Source of the DNA: Peptococcaceae bacterium UBA7185
Lineage (GTDB): Bacteria > Bacillota > Peptococcia > Peptococcales > Peptococcaceae
DNA length: 64,000 nucleotides
NCBI GenBank assembly: GCA_002491065.1
Contig: DKVF01000051.1
Span: 1-64,000 of the forward strand
Reading direction: 5' to 3'
Below, one piece after another: positions 27,151 to 35,988 of this stretch (position 1 is its first letter; the number at the start of each line of letters is the position of its first letter). The position numbers and the translations under genes were made by a program. Under the pieces are notes generated by a model. The model made no database searches, was not told where the DNA came from, and saw nothing but the letters and a program-made list of their open reading frames with translations.

Positions 27151-28323
27151 TCAATCCTTTTTTCCACTGGGGAGAGAGGTGGAAAAAAGGAAAAACAGGA
27201 TTGCCAGCAATATGGCGAAATAATAGGGCAGATGAGGTATCGCCAGGTTGCTCAAGCTCAGTTTTACTAGGGACATCCAGACTGGCGATAAAAACTGCGC
27301 CAGATACAGTGCGGCGGAAATCAGCGGCATGACTGTTGTGGCGGCGGCTCTGCCTGAGCGCATAGATGCCTCTGAGATAATAAAAGGGATTCCGATTCCG
27401 TTGGCAAAGCCAATACAAGCCGAGCCCAACAGGGTACCGCTCCAGCCGCCCAAAAGCGCCAATAGGAGATAACCGGTCAAAAATAATCCCGGCGCTAAAA
27501 ATTTCATTTTATTGCCGCACAGCAATTTGACGCGCACAAACAGTAAGCCGCCAAAGAATGCCACAAAGTCCATTCCCGCCATGATGACGGCAATATATTG
27601 ATGGGGAATGTGACCGTCGGAAAGTGTTTCCATAGCAAAGTTGGCGGGATAGATGAAAAAGGTAGTCATCAACAGAAACATGGCGATGATGTAGGCGGCG
27701 TTTTCTGTGAAAATATCACCGATTTTTTTCTGGGACGATTGGGAAGTCTCGTTGGTAATTTTATCGTTGGGCAGATAAATCAGGCATAAAAGGATGCTGA
27801 TCAAGCCCATCAGGTATACCAGGAAGCTGGCGCGCCAGCTGATATTGGCTAGCAGGCCGGACAATAAGGTGGCGACCACGCCGCCCATCTGATTCATAGC
27901 GGAGGAATAGCCCATCAGCTGTTCCTGCTCGCCCGGTGCAAAATAAAAGGCCAGGAGGCCGGTAGATAACGGCATGATAATGCCTACGCCGATGCCCACC
28001 AAGGCGCGCGTCAGGAGCACCAAACCGATATGATTGAAGGCGCCGGCAATACAACCGCCCAATGCATACAGCACCAGGCCGCTCAGTACCAAAGTCTTGG
28101 CGCCGAAAATTCGGCAGAGCCACGGAAAGAAAAAGTTGGTGATCACGATAAAGATGGCCGGTACACTGATGATCATCTGTACAAAAAGGGGATTACAGTC
28201 GGCAAAATAGGCCTGAATTACGCCCAATGCCGGCGCCACTGCAGCGCCGGCCATAACGGTCAGCAGCGACAGCGACAAAATGCTTACGATAAGCTGTTTG
28301 TTGTTTGTTTGATGCTTTGTCAT
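27151..28323 (-). CDS. MFS transporter
   Basis: This 390-aa inner-membrane secondary transporter has twelve predicted helices. Helix 1 (VSILSLSLLTVMAGAAVAPALG) and the segment ALVGIGVGIIMPLSTGLLA resemble drug:proton antiporter branches of the major facilitator superfamily. The substrate cannot be told. The longer frame begins at 28410, but GAAGAGG before the ATG at 28323 marks the start and leaves an 87-base leader. That leader contains a terminator-type hairpin, so expression may be set by attenuation. Confidence 0.88.
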   Translation of the reverse strand: MTKHQTNNKQLIVSILSLSLLTVMAGAAVAPALGVIQAYFADCNPLFVQMIISVPAIFIVITNFFFPWLCRIFGAKTLVLSGLVLYALGGCIAGAFNHIGLVLLTRALVGIGVGIIMPLSTGLLAFYFAPGEQEQLMGYSSAMNQMGGVVATLLSGLLANISWRASFLVYLMGLISILLCLIYLPNDKITNETSQSSQKKIGDIFTENAAYIIAMFLLMTTFFIYPANFAMETLSDGHIPHQYIAVIMAGMDFVAFFGGLLFVRVKLLCGNKMKFLAPGLFLTGYLLLALLGGWSGTLLGSACIGFANGIGIPFIISEASMRSGRAAATTVMPLISAALYLAQFLSPVWMSLVKLSLSNLAIPHLPYYFAILLAILFFLFSTSLPSGKKD

Positions 28324-28377
28324 AAAAAGCGCCTCTTCTCTGTTAAATTTTTTTCGTAAAATCAATGACAAATAAAA

Positions 28378-28411
28378 AATGCGCAAGTCCTTTTGTTTGG
28401 ACTTACGCATT
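28378..28411 (-). promoter_or_regulatory. Leader terminator/attenuator hairpin of the MFS gene
   Basis: On the minus strand AATGCGTAAGTCC pairs with GGACTTGCGCATT (12 of 13 pairs), followed by a run of T. It lies downstream of the MFS promoter and 55 bases before the start codon, so it would stop transcription before the gene unless antitermination occurs. Confidence 0.6.
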
Positions 28412-28430
28412 TTTGCTACTCAACTTTTAT

Positions 28431-28460
28431 ATTTTAGCACATAGAAGCAAAAAAATTCAA
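28431..28460 (-). promoter_or_regulatory. Promoter of the MFS gene
   Basis: On the minus strand TTGAAT (28455-28460) and TAAAAT (28431-28436) are 18 bases apart. The next 98 bases up to the rib promoter are AT-rich and show no gene. Confidence 0.5.
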
Positions 28461-28558
28461 ATATTTTTTTCAAAAATTTTTAAAATTTATGCATACAGAT
28501 TAGTAGTGCAGACTGTCATTACAGCAGTCGATTGGCATGAGTACAAGATAAAAAATAC

Positions 28559-28587
28559 TTGACAAGTGACAGAGAGACAGATATACT
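28559..28587 (+). promoter_or_regulatory. Promoter of the rib operon
   Basis: A consensus TTGACA (28559-28564) and TATACT (28582-28587) with a 17-base spacer, ending 20 bases before the riboswitch. Confidence 0.85.
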
Positions 28588-28605
28588 TAGTCCGTAAATA
28601 AAATA

Positions 28606-28713
28606 AAAACTTCAGGGCAGGGTGCAATTCCCTACCGGTGGTATAGCCCACGAGCCGCAAGGTTGATTCGGTGAAACTCCGAAGCCGACAGTATAGTCTG
28701 GATGGAAGAAGGT
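28606..28713 (+). ncRNA. FMN riboswitch (RFN element)
   Basis: The conserved RFN blocks occur in order: TTCAGGGCAGGGTG, CCTACCGG, AGCCCACGAGCC, GGTGAAACTCCG, AGCCGACAGTATAGTC and GGATGGAAGAAGG. The element binds flavin mononucleotide and turns the riboflavin operon off when FMN is plentiful. The hairpins that follow at 28719-28741 and 28759-28786 can supply the antiterminator/terminator choice. Confidence 0.96.
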
Positions 28714-28758
28714 TGTGCAGCGTTGTTTTTCGTACAACGCTTTGTGCGTAGAATAGTT

Positions 28759-28795
28759 GCTCTGGATTGTTTTTACATTCCAGAGCTTTATTTTT
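28759..28795 (+). terminator. Riboswitch expression-platform terminator
   Basis: GCTCTGGA (28759-28766) pairs with TCCAGAGC (28779-28786), with extra inner pairs, followed by a T-rich tail. A weaker hairpin AGCGTTGT/ACAACGCT (28719-28741) lies before it and could take part in the switch. Confidence 0.7.
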
Positions 28796-28812
28796 ACACA
28801 AGTGTATTAGTT

Positions 28813-28837
28813 GCCCTGGACGGTTTTCGTTCAGGGC
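28813..28837 (+). promoter_or_regulatory. Hairpin just before the ribD ribosome site
   Basis: A 10-bp stem GCCCTGGACG (28813-28822) with CGTTCAGGGC (28828-28837) ends ten bases before the GGAGG of ribD. It is a third stem in the leader and may affect ribosome access or be a second terminator (tail ATTTCATTT). Confidence 0.5.
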
Positions 28838-28856
28838 ATTTCATTTGGAGGCGGTT

Positions 28857-29966
28857 ATGATGAAGGATATGGAATATATGCAGTTGGCTTTAGCGTTGGC
28901 CCGCAAAGGTTGCGGCTGGGTTGCACCAAATCCCATGGTAGGAGCGGTGATTGTAAAAGATGGAGAAATCATTGGTCAGGGGTGGCATGAAAAGTGCGGT
29001 CAGCCCCATGCAGAGCGCAATGCGCTGGCCTCGTGCACAAAATCGCCGAGGGGCGCAACGATGTATGTCACGCTGGAGCCTTGTTGTCACACGGGAAGAC
29101 AGCCGCCCTGCACCGATGCCATTTTAGAGGCTGGCATCAGACGCGTGGTTGTTGGGTCTGGAGATCCCAATCCTCTTGTTGCCGGAAAGGGCATTCAGAT
29201 TTTACGGGCCCATGGGATAGAAGTAACGGAGAATGTTTTGCGAGAAGAATGCCAGCGATTGAATGAGGTTTTTTTCCACTATATCCGGACAAAACGCCCT
29301 TTTGTAGTGATGAAATACGCGATGACGTTGGATGGAAAAATTGCGGCTTATACAGGCGCTTCCAAATGGATTACCGGAGAAAAGGCACGAAATCATGTAC
29401 AGGAACAGCGGCATCGGTATTCAGCCATTATGGCAGGGGTGGGAACGGTGTTGGCGGATAATCCGCTGCTCACATGCCGCATAAATGAAAGCAAAAATCC
29501 CATTCGTATAATTTGCGATACCAATCTGCGCACACCACTGACAGCGCAGGTGGTGGCAACTGCAAAGCAGATTCCGACTGTTTTGGCCACCTGCTGTGCG
29601 GACGGGGAACAGCAGCGCCCTTATGAGGAAGCCGGATGCCGTATGCTGTGCGTACAGAAGAAAAACGGTCATGTGGATTTGGAACAGCTCATGGAGCGAT
29701 TGGGACAGGAGCAGATTGACAGCGTTTTGTTGGAGGGCGGCGGTACGCTGAATTGGGCAGCCCTTGAAAGCGGTATTGTGCAAAAGGTACAGGCGTATAT
29801 TGCGCCTAAGCTGTTTGGCGGTCAGACTGCCAAGACTCCAATAGAGGGTGTTGGCGTGTCCTCTCCTGCAGCTGCCGTTCATTTAAAAAACAGCACCATC
29901 ACTTGCCTGGGTGAAGATTTTTTGATAGAAAGCGAGGTGTCCAATGATGTTTACCGGAATTGTTGA
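28857..29966 (+). CDS. ribD: Bifunctional riboflavin deaminase/reductase RibD
   Basis: This 369-aa enzyme carries out the second and third steps of riboflavin synthesis: deamination of the pyrimidine from GTP, then NADPH-dependent reduction of the ribosyl group. The deaminase domain (1-145) has the zinc site PHAERNAL and PCCHTGRQPPC. The reductase domain (about 150-360) begins PFVVMKYAMTLDGKIA and contains VLLEGGGTLN. The frame opens earlier (28767), but GGAGG before ATG 28857/28860 sets the start. Its end overlaps ribE by about 20 bases. Confidence 0.97.
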   Translation: MMKDMEYMQLALALARKGCGWVAPNPMVGAVIVKDGEIIGQGWHEKCGQPHAERNALASCTKSPRGATMYVTLEPCCHTGRQPPCTDAILEAGIRRVVVGSGDPNPLVAGKGIQILRAHGIEVTENVLREECQRLNEVFFHYIRTKRPFVVMKYAMTLDGKIAAYTGASKWITGEKARNHVQEQRHRYSAIMAGVGTVLADNPLLTCRINESKNPIRIICDTNLRTPLTAQVVATAKQIPTVLATCCADGEQQRPYEEAGCRMLCVQKKNGHVDLEQLMERLGQEQIDSVLLEGGGTLNWAALESGIVQKVQAYIAPKLFGGQTAKTPIEGVGVSSPAAAVHLKNSTITCLGEDFLIESEVSNDVYRNC

Positions 29967-30594
29967 GGAGATTGGTAAGGTAATGCAGATCAAACACGGA
30001 CAAGATTCTGTTGTGCTGACAATCCATGCGAAAACGGTTTTAGAAAATACAAAGATAGGTGACAGCATTGCGGTAAATGGGATTTGCTTAACTGTGACAG
30101 CGCTTTTTTCCAACGGCTTTTCAGCGGATGTCATGCATGAAACGCTGAATCGTTCTTCTCTGGCAAGTCTCAAATATGGAAGCTCCGTGAATTTGGAGCG
30201 GGCCATGGCGGCTGACGGACGCTTCGGAGGACATATCGTTATGGGCCATGTAGACGGTCTTGGGAAGATTCTTCGCAGATGGCGTGACGATACAGCTATC
30301 TGGTATACCATACAAGCCAAGCCGCAGATTATGCGATATATCATAGAAAAAGGCTCTATTGCGGTGGATGGGATTAGTTTAACCGTCGCGGCAATTACGC
30401 AGGAGGATTTTTCTGTTTCTGTGATTCCCCACACTGTGAAAGAAACAGTCCTAAAAGAACGGCGTGAGGGCGATTTTGTGAATCTGGAAACAGATGTGAT
30501 TGGAAAGTATGTAGAAAAATTGCTCTGCCCTGTTGGGGCATCACAGGAAAAGAGCACAATTACAAAAGAATTTCTGACACAATATGGATTTTAA
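29947..30594 (+). CDS. ribE: Riboflavin synthase alpha subunit RibE
   Basis: This 215-aa enzyme dismutates two molecules of 6,7-dimethyl-8-ribityllumazine to riboflavin. It consists of two similar lumazine-binding halves, each with a MFTGIVEEIG/GHIVMGHVDG or SIAVDGISLTV-type motif (about residues 1-95 and 96-190). The start MFTGIVEE is at 29947, 7 bases after GAGGTG, inside the end of ribD, which suggests translational coupling. The final 20 residues run beyond the usual domain end. Confidence 0.97.
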   Translation: MFTGIVEEIGKVMQIKHGQDSVVLTIHAKTVLENTKIGDSIAVNGICLTVTALFSNGFSADVMHETLNRSSLASLKYGSSVNLERAMAADGRFGGHIVMGHVDGLGKILRRWRDDTAIWYTIQAKPQIMRYIIEKGSIAVDGISLTVAAITQEDFSVSVIPHTVKETVLKERREGDFVNLETDVIGKYVEKLLCPVGASQEKSTITKEFLTQYGF

Positions 30595-30606
30595 GGAGGA
30601 AGAGCA

Positions 30607-31806
30607 ATGGCAAAGTTTGATACAATAGAAGAAGCCCTGGCCGATTTGCGCGGCGGCAAAATTATTTTAGTAACAGACGATCCGGACCGTGAAAATGAAG
30701 GCGATTTTATCTGTGCGGCCGAATATGCAACTACCGCCAATGTCAATTTCATGGCGACCCATGGCAAAGGATTAATTTGTATGCCCATGTCGGAGGAATA
30801 TGTACAAAGATTGAAAATTCCTCAAATGGTACAGCAGAATACCGACAATCATGAAACAGCCTTTACCGTATCCATTGACCATGTAGCCACTACTACCGGA
30901 ATTTCCGCAGAAGAGCGTTCTATCACTGCTCTGGGTTGTGTAGCAGAGGATGCCAAGCCCGAGGATTTTCGCAGGCCGGGCCATATGTTTCCCCTTTTGG
31001 CCAAGCCCAACGGTGTGTTAGAGCGCAGTGGTCATACCGAGGCGACCGTGGATTTGTGCCGGTTGGCCGGTTTAAAGGAGTGCGGTTTGTGTTGTGAGGT
31101 GATGCGGGAGGACGGTACTATGATGCGTACTCCCGAATTGATGGAGCTGGCGAAAAAATGGGATATAAAATTTATCACCATTCGGGATTTGCAAAACTAT
31201 CGCAAATGTCACGAGAAGCTGGTTGCGCAAATGGCAGTTGTCCAAATGCCCACCAAATACGGTGATTTTACGGCCTATGGCTTTGTAAACAAGCTGAATG
31301 GAGAACACCATGTGGCGCTGGTGAAAGGAGAGATTGGCCAGGGCGAAAATGTGCTGTGCCGTGTGCATTCCGAGTGCCTGACGGGAGATACCTTCGGCTC
31401 ATTGCGTTGTGATTGCGGCGAACAATTGGCTGCGGCGCTGACACAGATAGAGGAAGAGGGGCGGGGCATTCTGCTCTATATGCGCCAGGAAGGACGGGGA
31501 ATCGGCCTCATCAATAAACTGAAGGCTTATGAGCTGCAGGAGCAAGGTATGGACACCTTGGAGGCCAATCTTGCATTGGGATTTGCCGGAGATGAGAGAG
31601 AGTATTATATTGGAGCTCAGATTCTAAAAGAGTTGGGCGTAAAAAGTATGCGTCTCTTGACGAATAATCCAGATAAGGTTTATCAGCTTGCAGAGTTTGG
31701 GATTGCGATTACAGAGCGCGTACCCATTCAAATGGATGCCACGTCCCATGACTTATTTTACTTACAGACAAAGCAGAAGCGCATGGGACATTTATTAAAA
31801 TATTAA
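30607..31806 (+). CDS. ribBA: Bifunctional DHBP synthase/GTP cyclohydrolase II RibBA
   Basis: This 399-aa protein supplies both precursors of riboflavin. The N-terminal domain (1-200) makes 3,4-dihydroxy-2-butanone 4-phosphate ([19 protein letters not shown]). The C-terminal domain (about 205-399) opens the GTP ring, with zinc cysteines in [15 protein letters not shown] and the RQEGRGIGL motif. Both active sites look complete. GGAGGAAG precedes the ATG. It lies 12 bases after ribE. Confidence 0.98.
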   Translation: MAKFDTIEEALADLRGGKIILVTDDPDRENEGDFICAAEYATTANVNFMATHGKGLICMPMSEEYVQRLKIPQMVQQNTDNHETAFTVSIDHVATTTGISAEERSITALGCVAEDAKPEDFRRPGHMFPLLAKPNGVLERSGHTEATVDLCRLAGLKECGLCCEVMREDGTMMRTPELMELAKKWDIKFITIRDLQNYRKCHEKLVAQMAVVQMPTKYGDFTAYGFVNKLNGEHHVALVKGEIGQGENVLCRVHSECLTGDTFGSLRCDCGEQLAAALTQIEEEGRGILLYMRQEGRGIGLINKLKAYELQEQGMDTLEANLALGFAGDEREYYIGAQILKELGVKSMRLLTNNPDKVYQLAEFGIAITERVPIQMDATSHDLFYLQTKQKRMGHLLKY

Positions 31807-31827
31807 AGAAAAGGGAGGAAATCGTTT

Positions 31828-32295
31828 ATGAACACATTTGAGGGAAAGCTAGTATCAAAAGAAATCAAAATTGGAATTGTAGCGTCGCGTTTTAATGAGT
31901 TTATCACAACAAAGCTGCTGAGCGGCGCCATGGATGGATTGCTGCGGCATGATGTGGCGGAAAAGGACATTGCTGTCGCCTGGGTTCCGGGCGCGTTTGA
32001 AATCCCGTTGATTGCCTCCAAAATGGCGAAAAGCGGAAAATACGATGCAGTCATCTGTTTGGGGGCAGTGATTCGGGGCGCTACCAGTCACTACGATTAT
32101 GTCTGCAATGAGGTGTCAAAAGGCATTGCTGCTGTTTCGCTGGAGAGCGGCGTTCCTGTGATGTTTGGAATTTTGACCACAGAAAATATTGAACAGGCCA
32201 TTGAACGGGTCGGCACAAAAGGCGGCAACAAAGGTTATGACTGTGCCGTGGGTGCAATTGAGATGGTAAATCTAATTCGCGAAATAGAAAAATAA
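31828..32295 (+). CDS. ribH: 6,7-dimethyl-8-ribityllumazine synthase RibH
   Basis: This 155-aa beta subunit condenses the pyrimidine and the butanone phosphate to lumazine, forming icosahedral or pentameric shells. Motifs include [34 protein letters not shown] and [12 protein letters not shown]. Last gene of the operon, with a GGGAGGAA ribosome site; a terminator hairpin follows 30 bases after the stop. Confidence 0.98.
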   Translation: MNTFEGKLVSKEIKIGIVASRFNEFITTKLLSGAMDGLLRHDVAEKDIAVAWVPGAFEIPLIASKMAKSGKYDAVICLGAVIRGATSHYDYVCNEVSKGIAAVSLESGVPVMFGILTTENIEQAIERVGTKGGNKGYDCAVGAIEMVNLIREIEK

Positions 32296-32324
32296 ATAGG
32301 GAGACTTTAAAAGTTTTATATACT

Positions 32325-32375
32325 TAAATGGGCAGAGCCAAAGGAAAGTGGCTCTGTCCATTTAGTATGGTTTGT
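32325..32375 (+). terminator. Terminator of the rib operon
   Basis: A 16-bp stem (32325-32340 with 32349-32364, one G-T pair) with a T-rich tail slightly downstream. Confidence 0.75.
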
Positions 32376-32405
32376 TTTTGGCAAGGCGGAAGATTTACCA
32401 AACTA

Positions 32406-33131
32406 TTATAATCTGATTTGGCTCAGCACTTCTCCGATTTTGCCGTTGATGGTGAGCGCTGCTTTGTCATCATAGCTGGTGACATTGAGATTGATGACGA
32501 CGAGACGATTGCCCTGATAGAAATCTAAAAAACTTGCGGCGGGATACACGGTCAGCGAGGTGCCGCCTACAATGAGCAGATCGGCCTGGCTGATGGCCTG
32601 AACAGTTTTGCTGATAACAGCTTCGTCCAGCGGTTCTTCATAGAGTACGACGTCAGGTTTGAGGATACCGCCGCACTGGCAGCGGGGAATGCCCTTGGCT
32701 TGGCTCACTGCATCCAAAGAATATTGCTGGCCGCATTTCATGCAGTAGTTGCGATGAATGGTGCCGTGTAGCTCCAATACATTGCGGCTGCCGGCAAGCT
32801 GATGCAAGCCGTCGATATTTTGCGTGACAACAGCGGTCAGTTTTCCCGCTTGCTCCAACTGCGCCAATTTGTAGTGGGCTGTATTGGGCTTGGCGTGAAG
32901 TGTGGGCTGCACAATTTTATCTTGATAAAATTCAAAAAAATCATCGGTATGGCTGAGAAAAAAACTGTGGCTTAAAATAGTTTCGGGATTGTATTTGTAT
33001 TTTTGATGGTACAGACCATCTACGCCGCGAAAATCTTTGATGCCGCTCTCGGTGGATACGCCGGCGCCGCCAAAAAAAACGATGCGTTGGCTTTCGTCGA
33101 TATACTGCTGTAAGGTTCGAATCTTGTCCAT
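32406..33131 (-). CDS. cobB: NAD-dependent deacylase, Sir2 family
   Basis: This 241-aa sirtuin removes acetyl or related groups from lysines, consuming NAD and yielding nicotinamide and O-acyl-ADP-ribose. The NAD site GAGVSTESGIKDFR (22-35), TQNIDGLH (103-110), the catalytic histidine in LHGTIH (H122), and a four-cysteine zinc site (C130, C133, C151, C153) are all present. It has a bare catalytic core, so it is more likely a protein deacylase than a defence sirtuin. GGAGGA precedes the ATG. It is divergent from dinB, with promoters sharing an inverted repeat. Confidence 0.95.
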   Translation of the reverse strand: MDKIRTLQQYIDESQRIVFFGGAGVSTESGIKDFRGVDGLYHQKYKYNPETILSHSFFLSHTDDFFEFYQDKIVQPTLHAKPNTAHYKLAQLEQAGKLTAVVTQNIDGLHQLAGSRNVLELHGTIHRNYCMKCGQQYSLDAVSQAKGIPRCQCGGILKPDVVLYEEPLDEAVISKTVQAISQADLLIVGGTSLTVYPAASFLDFYQGNRLVVINLNVTSYDDKAALTINGKIGEVLSQIRL

Positions 33132-33177
33132 GAAAATTCCTCCAGATGAAAATATGCTGTGTGATGTGATTAATATT

Positions 33178-33213
33178 TAGTATAGCATAGAACAACTGCT
33201 CTGTGCTATACTA
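33178..33213. promoter_or_regulatory. Back-to-back extended -10 promoters in an inverted repeat
   Basis: TAGTATAGCA (33178-33187) and TGCTATACTA (33204-33213) form a perfect 10-bp inverted repeat. Each arm contains an extended -10, TGCTATACT, one pointing to cobB and one to dinB. The two polymerases would overlap, so the promoters may compete, or a dimeric regulator may bind the palindrome. Confidence 0.6.
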
Positions 33214-33243
33214 TTTGAGAAGAAAACAAAGGGGGGAGCGGCC

Positions 33244-34458
33244 ATGAAACCAGCAATTTTACATATTGATATGGATGCATTTTATGCTGCGGTGGAGCAG
33301 CGGGATCATCCGGAGCTGAAAGGAAAGCCGGTCATTGTAGGCGGCAGCCCGGAGAGCCGCGGTGTGGTTTCCACTGCGTCCTATGAAGCGCGCAGATTTG
33401 GCGTGCACTCGGCTATGCCGATGGCAGAGGCTGTGCGGCTTTGTCCCCATGGTGTATACTTGCCTGTGAATATGAAACAATATCGGGCGGTATCTGCCCA
33501 GCTTATGGATATTTTTCGGCGCTTTACCCCTGATGTGGAAGCTATTTCTTTAGATGAAGCCTTTCTGGATGTCACAGGCAGCCAAAAGCTTTTTGGTCCT
33601 GCGGAAGAAATTGGCCGACGCATAAAAATGTCTATTGCCGAGGAATTACATTTGACGGCTTCCGTGGGTTTATCGTATAATAAGTTCTTAGCCAAGCTGG
33701 CTTCGGACATGGAGAAGCCGGACGGTTTTACAATTCTCTGGCAGGAGGATCTGGCACAGCGGGTGTGGCCCTTGTCGGTGCGCCGCATGATGGGCGTCGG
33801 TGAAAAGACAGCGCAGCTCTTGGAGGGCATGGGCGTCCGCACCATCGGGCAGTTGGCCAGACTAGATGGCGGACTGCTGCAGCATTTGCTGGGCAAACAG
33901 GGCATGTTGATTCATCAGCTGGCCAATGGGATTGACAATCGCAAGGTGGAGGCCGTGCGCGAACATAAATCCGTGGGTCGCGAGGTAACCTTTCCCCAGG
34001 ATATAAATCAGCGTGATCAACTGGAAACAGTACTGTTCACTTTGACCGATGATGTGTGTCATACGCTGCGGGAAAATCGTTTGAAGGGAAAAACGGTGTC
34101 TATCAAGATTCGTTATCCCGATTTTCGCAGTATCACTCGCGCAGTGACATTATCTCAATATACTGCCAATTTTGAGCCGGTATTTGCGGCGGCCCAAAAC
34201 CTAATGGCGCAGCATTATAAAGATGACACCGCGATACGCTTGTTGGGCGTGACCGTGTCCAATCTGAAAAAAGATGCCGAGATCGTGGAGCAGCAGGATC
34301 TGTTTGCCGATCAGGCTGCCATAGAAAAACAGAAAGAATTAAATAAAGTGCTGGATAAAATAAACGGGAAATATGGCGGGAATACCTTGCGGCGTGCAAG
34401 GAAACTGACCGGTTGGGCAAAAAATGGGGAACTTTCTCAGGAGGATTTACGTCTATAA
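33244..34458 (+). CDS. dinB: DNA polymerase IV (Y-family, DinB)
   Basis: This 404-aa error-prone translesion polymerase has the catalytic acidic residues in DMDAFYAAVEQ (near residue 10) and SLDEAFLDVT (about 100-109), a YNKFLAKLASD fingers/palm segment, a helix-hairpin-helix region (MMGVGEKTAQLLEGMG), and the little-finger domain ending near residue 350. The expected beta-clamp peptide is present as QQDLF (about 343). The last 40 residues match the tail of Gram-positive DinB proteins (INGKYGGNTLRRA). The ribosome site is AGGGGGGAG. No LexA box was seen upstream. Confidence 0.96.
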   Translation: MKPAILHIDMDAFYAAVEQRDHPELKGKPVIVGGSPESRGVVSTASYEARRFGVHSAMPMAEAVRLCPHGVYLPVNMKQYRAVSAQLMDIFRRFTPDVEAISLDEAFLDVTGSQKLFGPAEEIGRRIKMSIAEELHLTASVGLSYNKFLAKLASDMEKPDGFTILWQEDLAQRVWPLSVRRMMGVGEKTAQLLEGMGVRTIGQLARLDGGLLQHLLGKQGMLIHQLANGIDNRKVEAVREHKSVGREVTFPQDINQRDQLETVLFTLTDDVCHTLRENRLKGKTVSIKIRYPDFRSITRAVTLSQYTANFEPVFAAAQNLMAQHYKDDTAIRLLGVTVSNLKKDAEIVEQQDLFADQAAIEKQKELNKVLDKINGKYGGNTLRRARKLTGWAKNGELSQEDLRL

Positions 34459-34483
34459 AGTACCGGATGAAGGAGGAACCGGC

Positions 34484-35080
34484 GTGGAAGAAGCAATACT
34501 GATTCGCAAGAGCCAACAGGGCGATATGGACGCTTTTGAGCAATTGATTTTGCTGTATGAAAAAAAAGTGTACACCATTGCCTATAAATATATGGGAAAT
34601 CATGAAGATGCCAGTGATATCGCGCAGGAAGCGTTGATCAAAACCTACCAGTCTATTGGCAGCTTTCGCGGAGAATCGTCTTTCAGTACATGGATTGGCC
34701 GGATTACGGCAAATAAGTGCCTGGATGAATTGCGGAAACGAAAACGGATGCAGGTCACTTCTTTGAGTGAAGAGATGGAACTGGAAGAAGGCGCCGTGCA
34801 GCGGGAACTGCCGGCAGAGGATTTTACTCCTGAAGAGCACGTGGTACAGCAGGAGACAGTCCAATATGTACAGACTATGCTGAACCGACTAAAGGATGAA
34901 TATCGTGTGGTGCTGATATTGCGAGAATTAGAGGGCCGCAGCTATGAGGAAATTGCCGAGCTGCTGTCCTGCTCTTTGGGTACGGTGAAATCCCGCATTT
35001 CACGGGCAAGGAATTATTTAAAGGCACAAATTTTGGCAGATAAAAAAGGAGAAGGGAGAAAGAAAGGTGTCGGACGATAA
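34484..35080 (+). CDS. ECF-type RNA polymerase sigma factor
   Basis: This 198-aa group 4 sigma factor directs RNA polymerase to stress-type promoters. Region 2 carries EDASDIAQEALIKTYQSI (41-58), then FRGESSFSTWIGRITANKCLDELRKRKR. Region 4 is a helix-turn-helix with YEEIAELLSCSLGTVKSRISRAR (about 160-182). A frame opening at 34424 runs into the end of dinB; the GTG at 34484, 8 bases after AAGGAGG, is the better start. It overlaps the next gene, its likely anti-sigma partner, by 14 bases, so the two are translationally coupled. Confidence 0.95.
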   Translation: MEEAILIRKSQQGDMDAFEQLILLYEKKVYTIAYKYMGNHEDASDIAQEALIKTYQSIGSFRGESSFSTWIGRITANKCLDELRKRKRMQVTSLSEEMELEEGAVQRELPAEDFTPEEHVVQQETVQYVQTMLNRLKDEYRVVLILRELEGRSYEEIAELLSCSLGTVKSRISRARNYLKAQILADKKGEGRKKGVGR

Positions 35081-35951
35081 AAAGAAAAGAGAGGAAGCTG
35101 TCGGCGAGGACGCGCTGGACGTTTTGTTGGCCCGATGGGCAGAGGCTGAGATTGAACCGCCAGCGGGATTTCATGAACAGACGATGGAGCGGCTGCGGGA
35201 AACCCAGCAGCAGAAAAAAGAAACTGTCCTGACACGTCTTGTAAGGAAGAAAAGATGGATGTCAGCTGCAGCGGCGGCAGTACTGGTGTTGTGCTGTATC
35301 CCGGTGGTACAGGGACAGTTTGGTCACGATATTACCGAGAATAAGATGGAAATGCGGCAGGAAGAGGTCAAGCAGGAGGAACAGGCTTTTGTGATGCAGA
35401 ATGAGGACGAGGAATCACAGGAAGCCACAGGGGATGAAGCGCAGAAAAGCACTGCTCAGCGCACGCCAAAAAATGAGCAGCCGAAAGTAAGCGGTGAAGA
35501 AAAAACTTCACAGGACGCAGCAAAGCAGGAGACAGCAGCGCCGGTTACTTCTCAGACAAAGGACAGTGCCGTTGACGCAGCGCCCAGTGAGGCATCTTTC
35601 GTAGAAGATGAAAACGATAACCAGGGAATCGCGGCGTATAGTCTGGATGTACCAGAGGGTGAGAGTGAGTTGGATACCTTACTGAAGAAAGGCCGCAGTG
35701 TTTCAGAGAAATTGGATGAAGCGCTTGTGAATGCGCAGTCCTATCAGGATGCGCTGGAAGATTTGACTAGCCAGTTGGAGGACGCACAGCAAAAGCTGCA
35801 GGAGTGCGATGAAAAATTACAACATGAGCCGGAGAATTCTCAACTGCAGGAGCAGATAGACGAATTAAAGGCAAACATAGAGACATTGAAAAAAGAAATC
35901 GAGCAGATGAAGGAATTACTTGCAGAGGCAAAGGCTACGGCAGAGGAATAA
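35067..35951 (+). CDS. Membrane anti-sigma-like protein with outer coiled coil
   Basis: This 294-aa protein has a cytosolic part of about 60 residues with a predicted helix (ALDVLLARWAEAEI, AGFHEQTMERLRET), one membrane helix (about 65-82), and an outer portion rich in Glu, Gln, Ser and Thr. The last 85 residues are heptad-patterned coiled coil (LEDAQQKLQECDEKL and on). Gene order and the 14-base overlap argue that it holds the sigma factor at the membrane. The HxxxCxxC zinc motif of classic anti-sigma factors is absent. GTG start behind GAAGGGAG. Function inferred from context. Confidence 0.75.
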   Translation: MSDDKKKREEAVGEDALDVLLARWAEAEIEPPAGFHEQTMERLRETQQQKKETVLTRLVRKKRWMSAAAAAVLVLCCIPVVQGQFGHDITENKMEMRQEEVKQEEQAFVMQNEDEESQEATGDEAQKSTAQRTPKNEQPKVSGEEKTSQDAAKQETAAPVTSQTKDSAVDAAPSEASFVEDENDNQGIAAYSLDVPEGESELDTLLKKGRSVSEKLDEALVNAQSYQDALEDLTSQLEDAQQKLQECDEKLQHEPENSQLQEQIDELKANIETLKKEIEQMKELLAEAKATAEE

Positions 35952-35988
35952 CTTTGGCAAATTGATTCTGTTCGGTGATGGAGAAATT

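Noticed and set aside
33181..33213. Possible LexA box upstream of dinB
   Set aside because: The repeat there does not fit the Gram-positive GAAC-N4-GTTC pattern; it is better explained as back-to-back extended -10 promoters.
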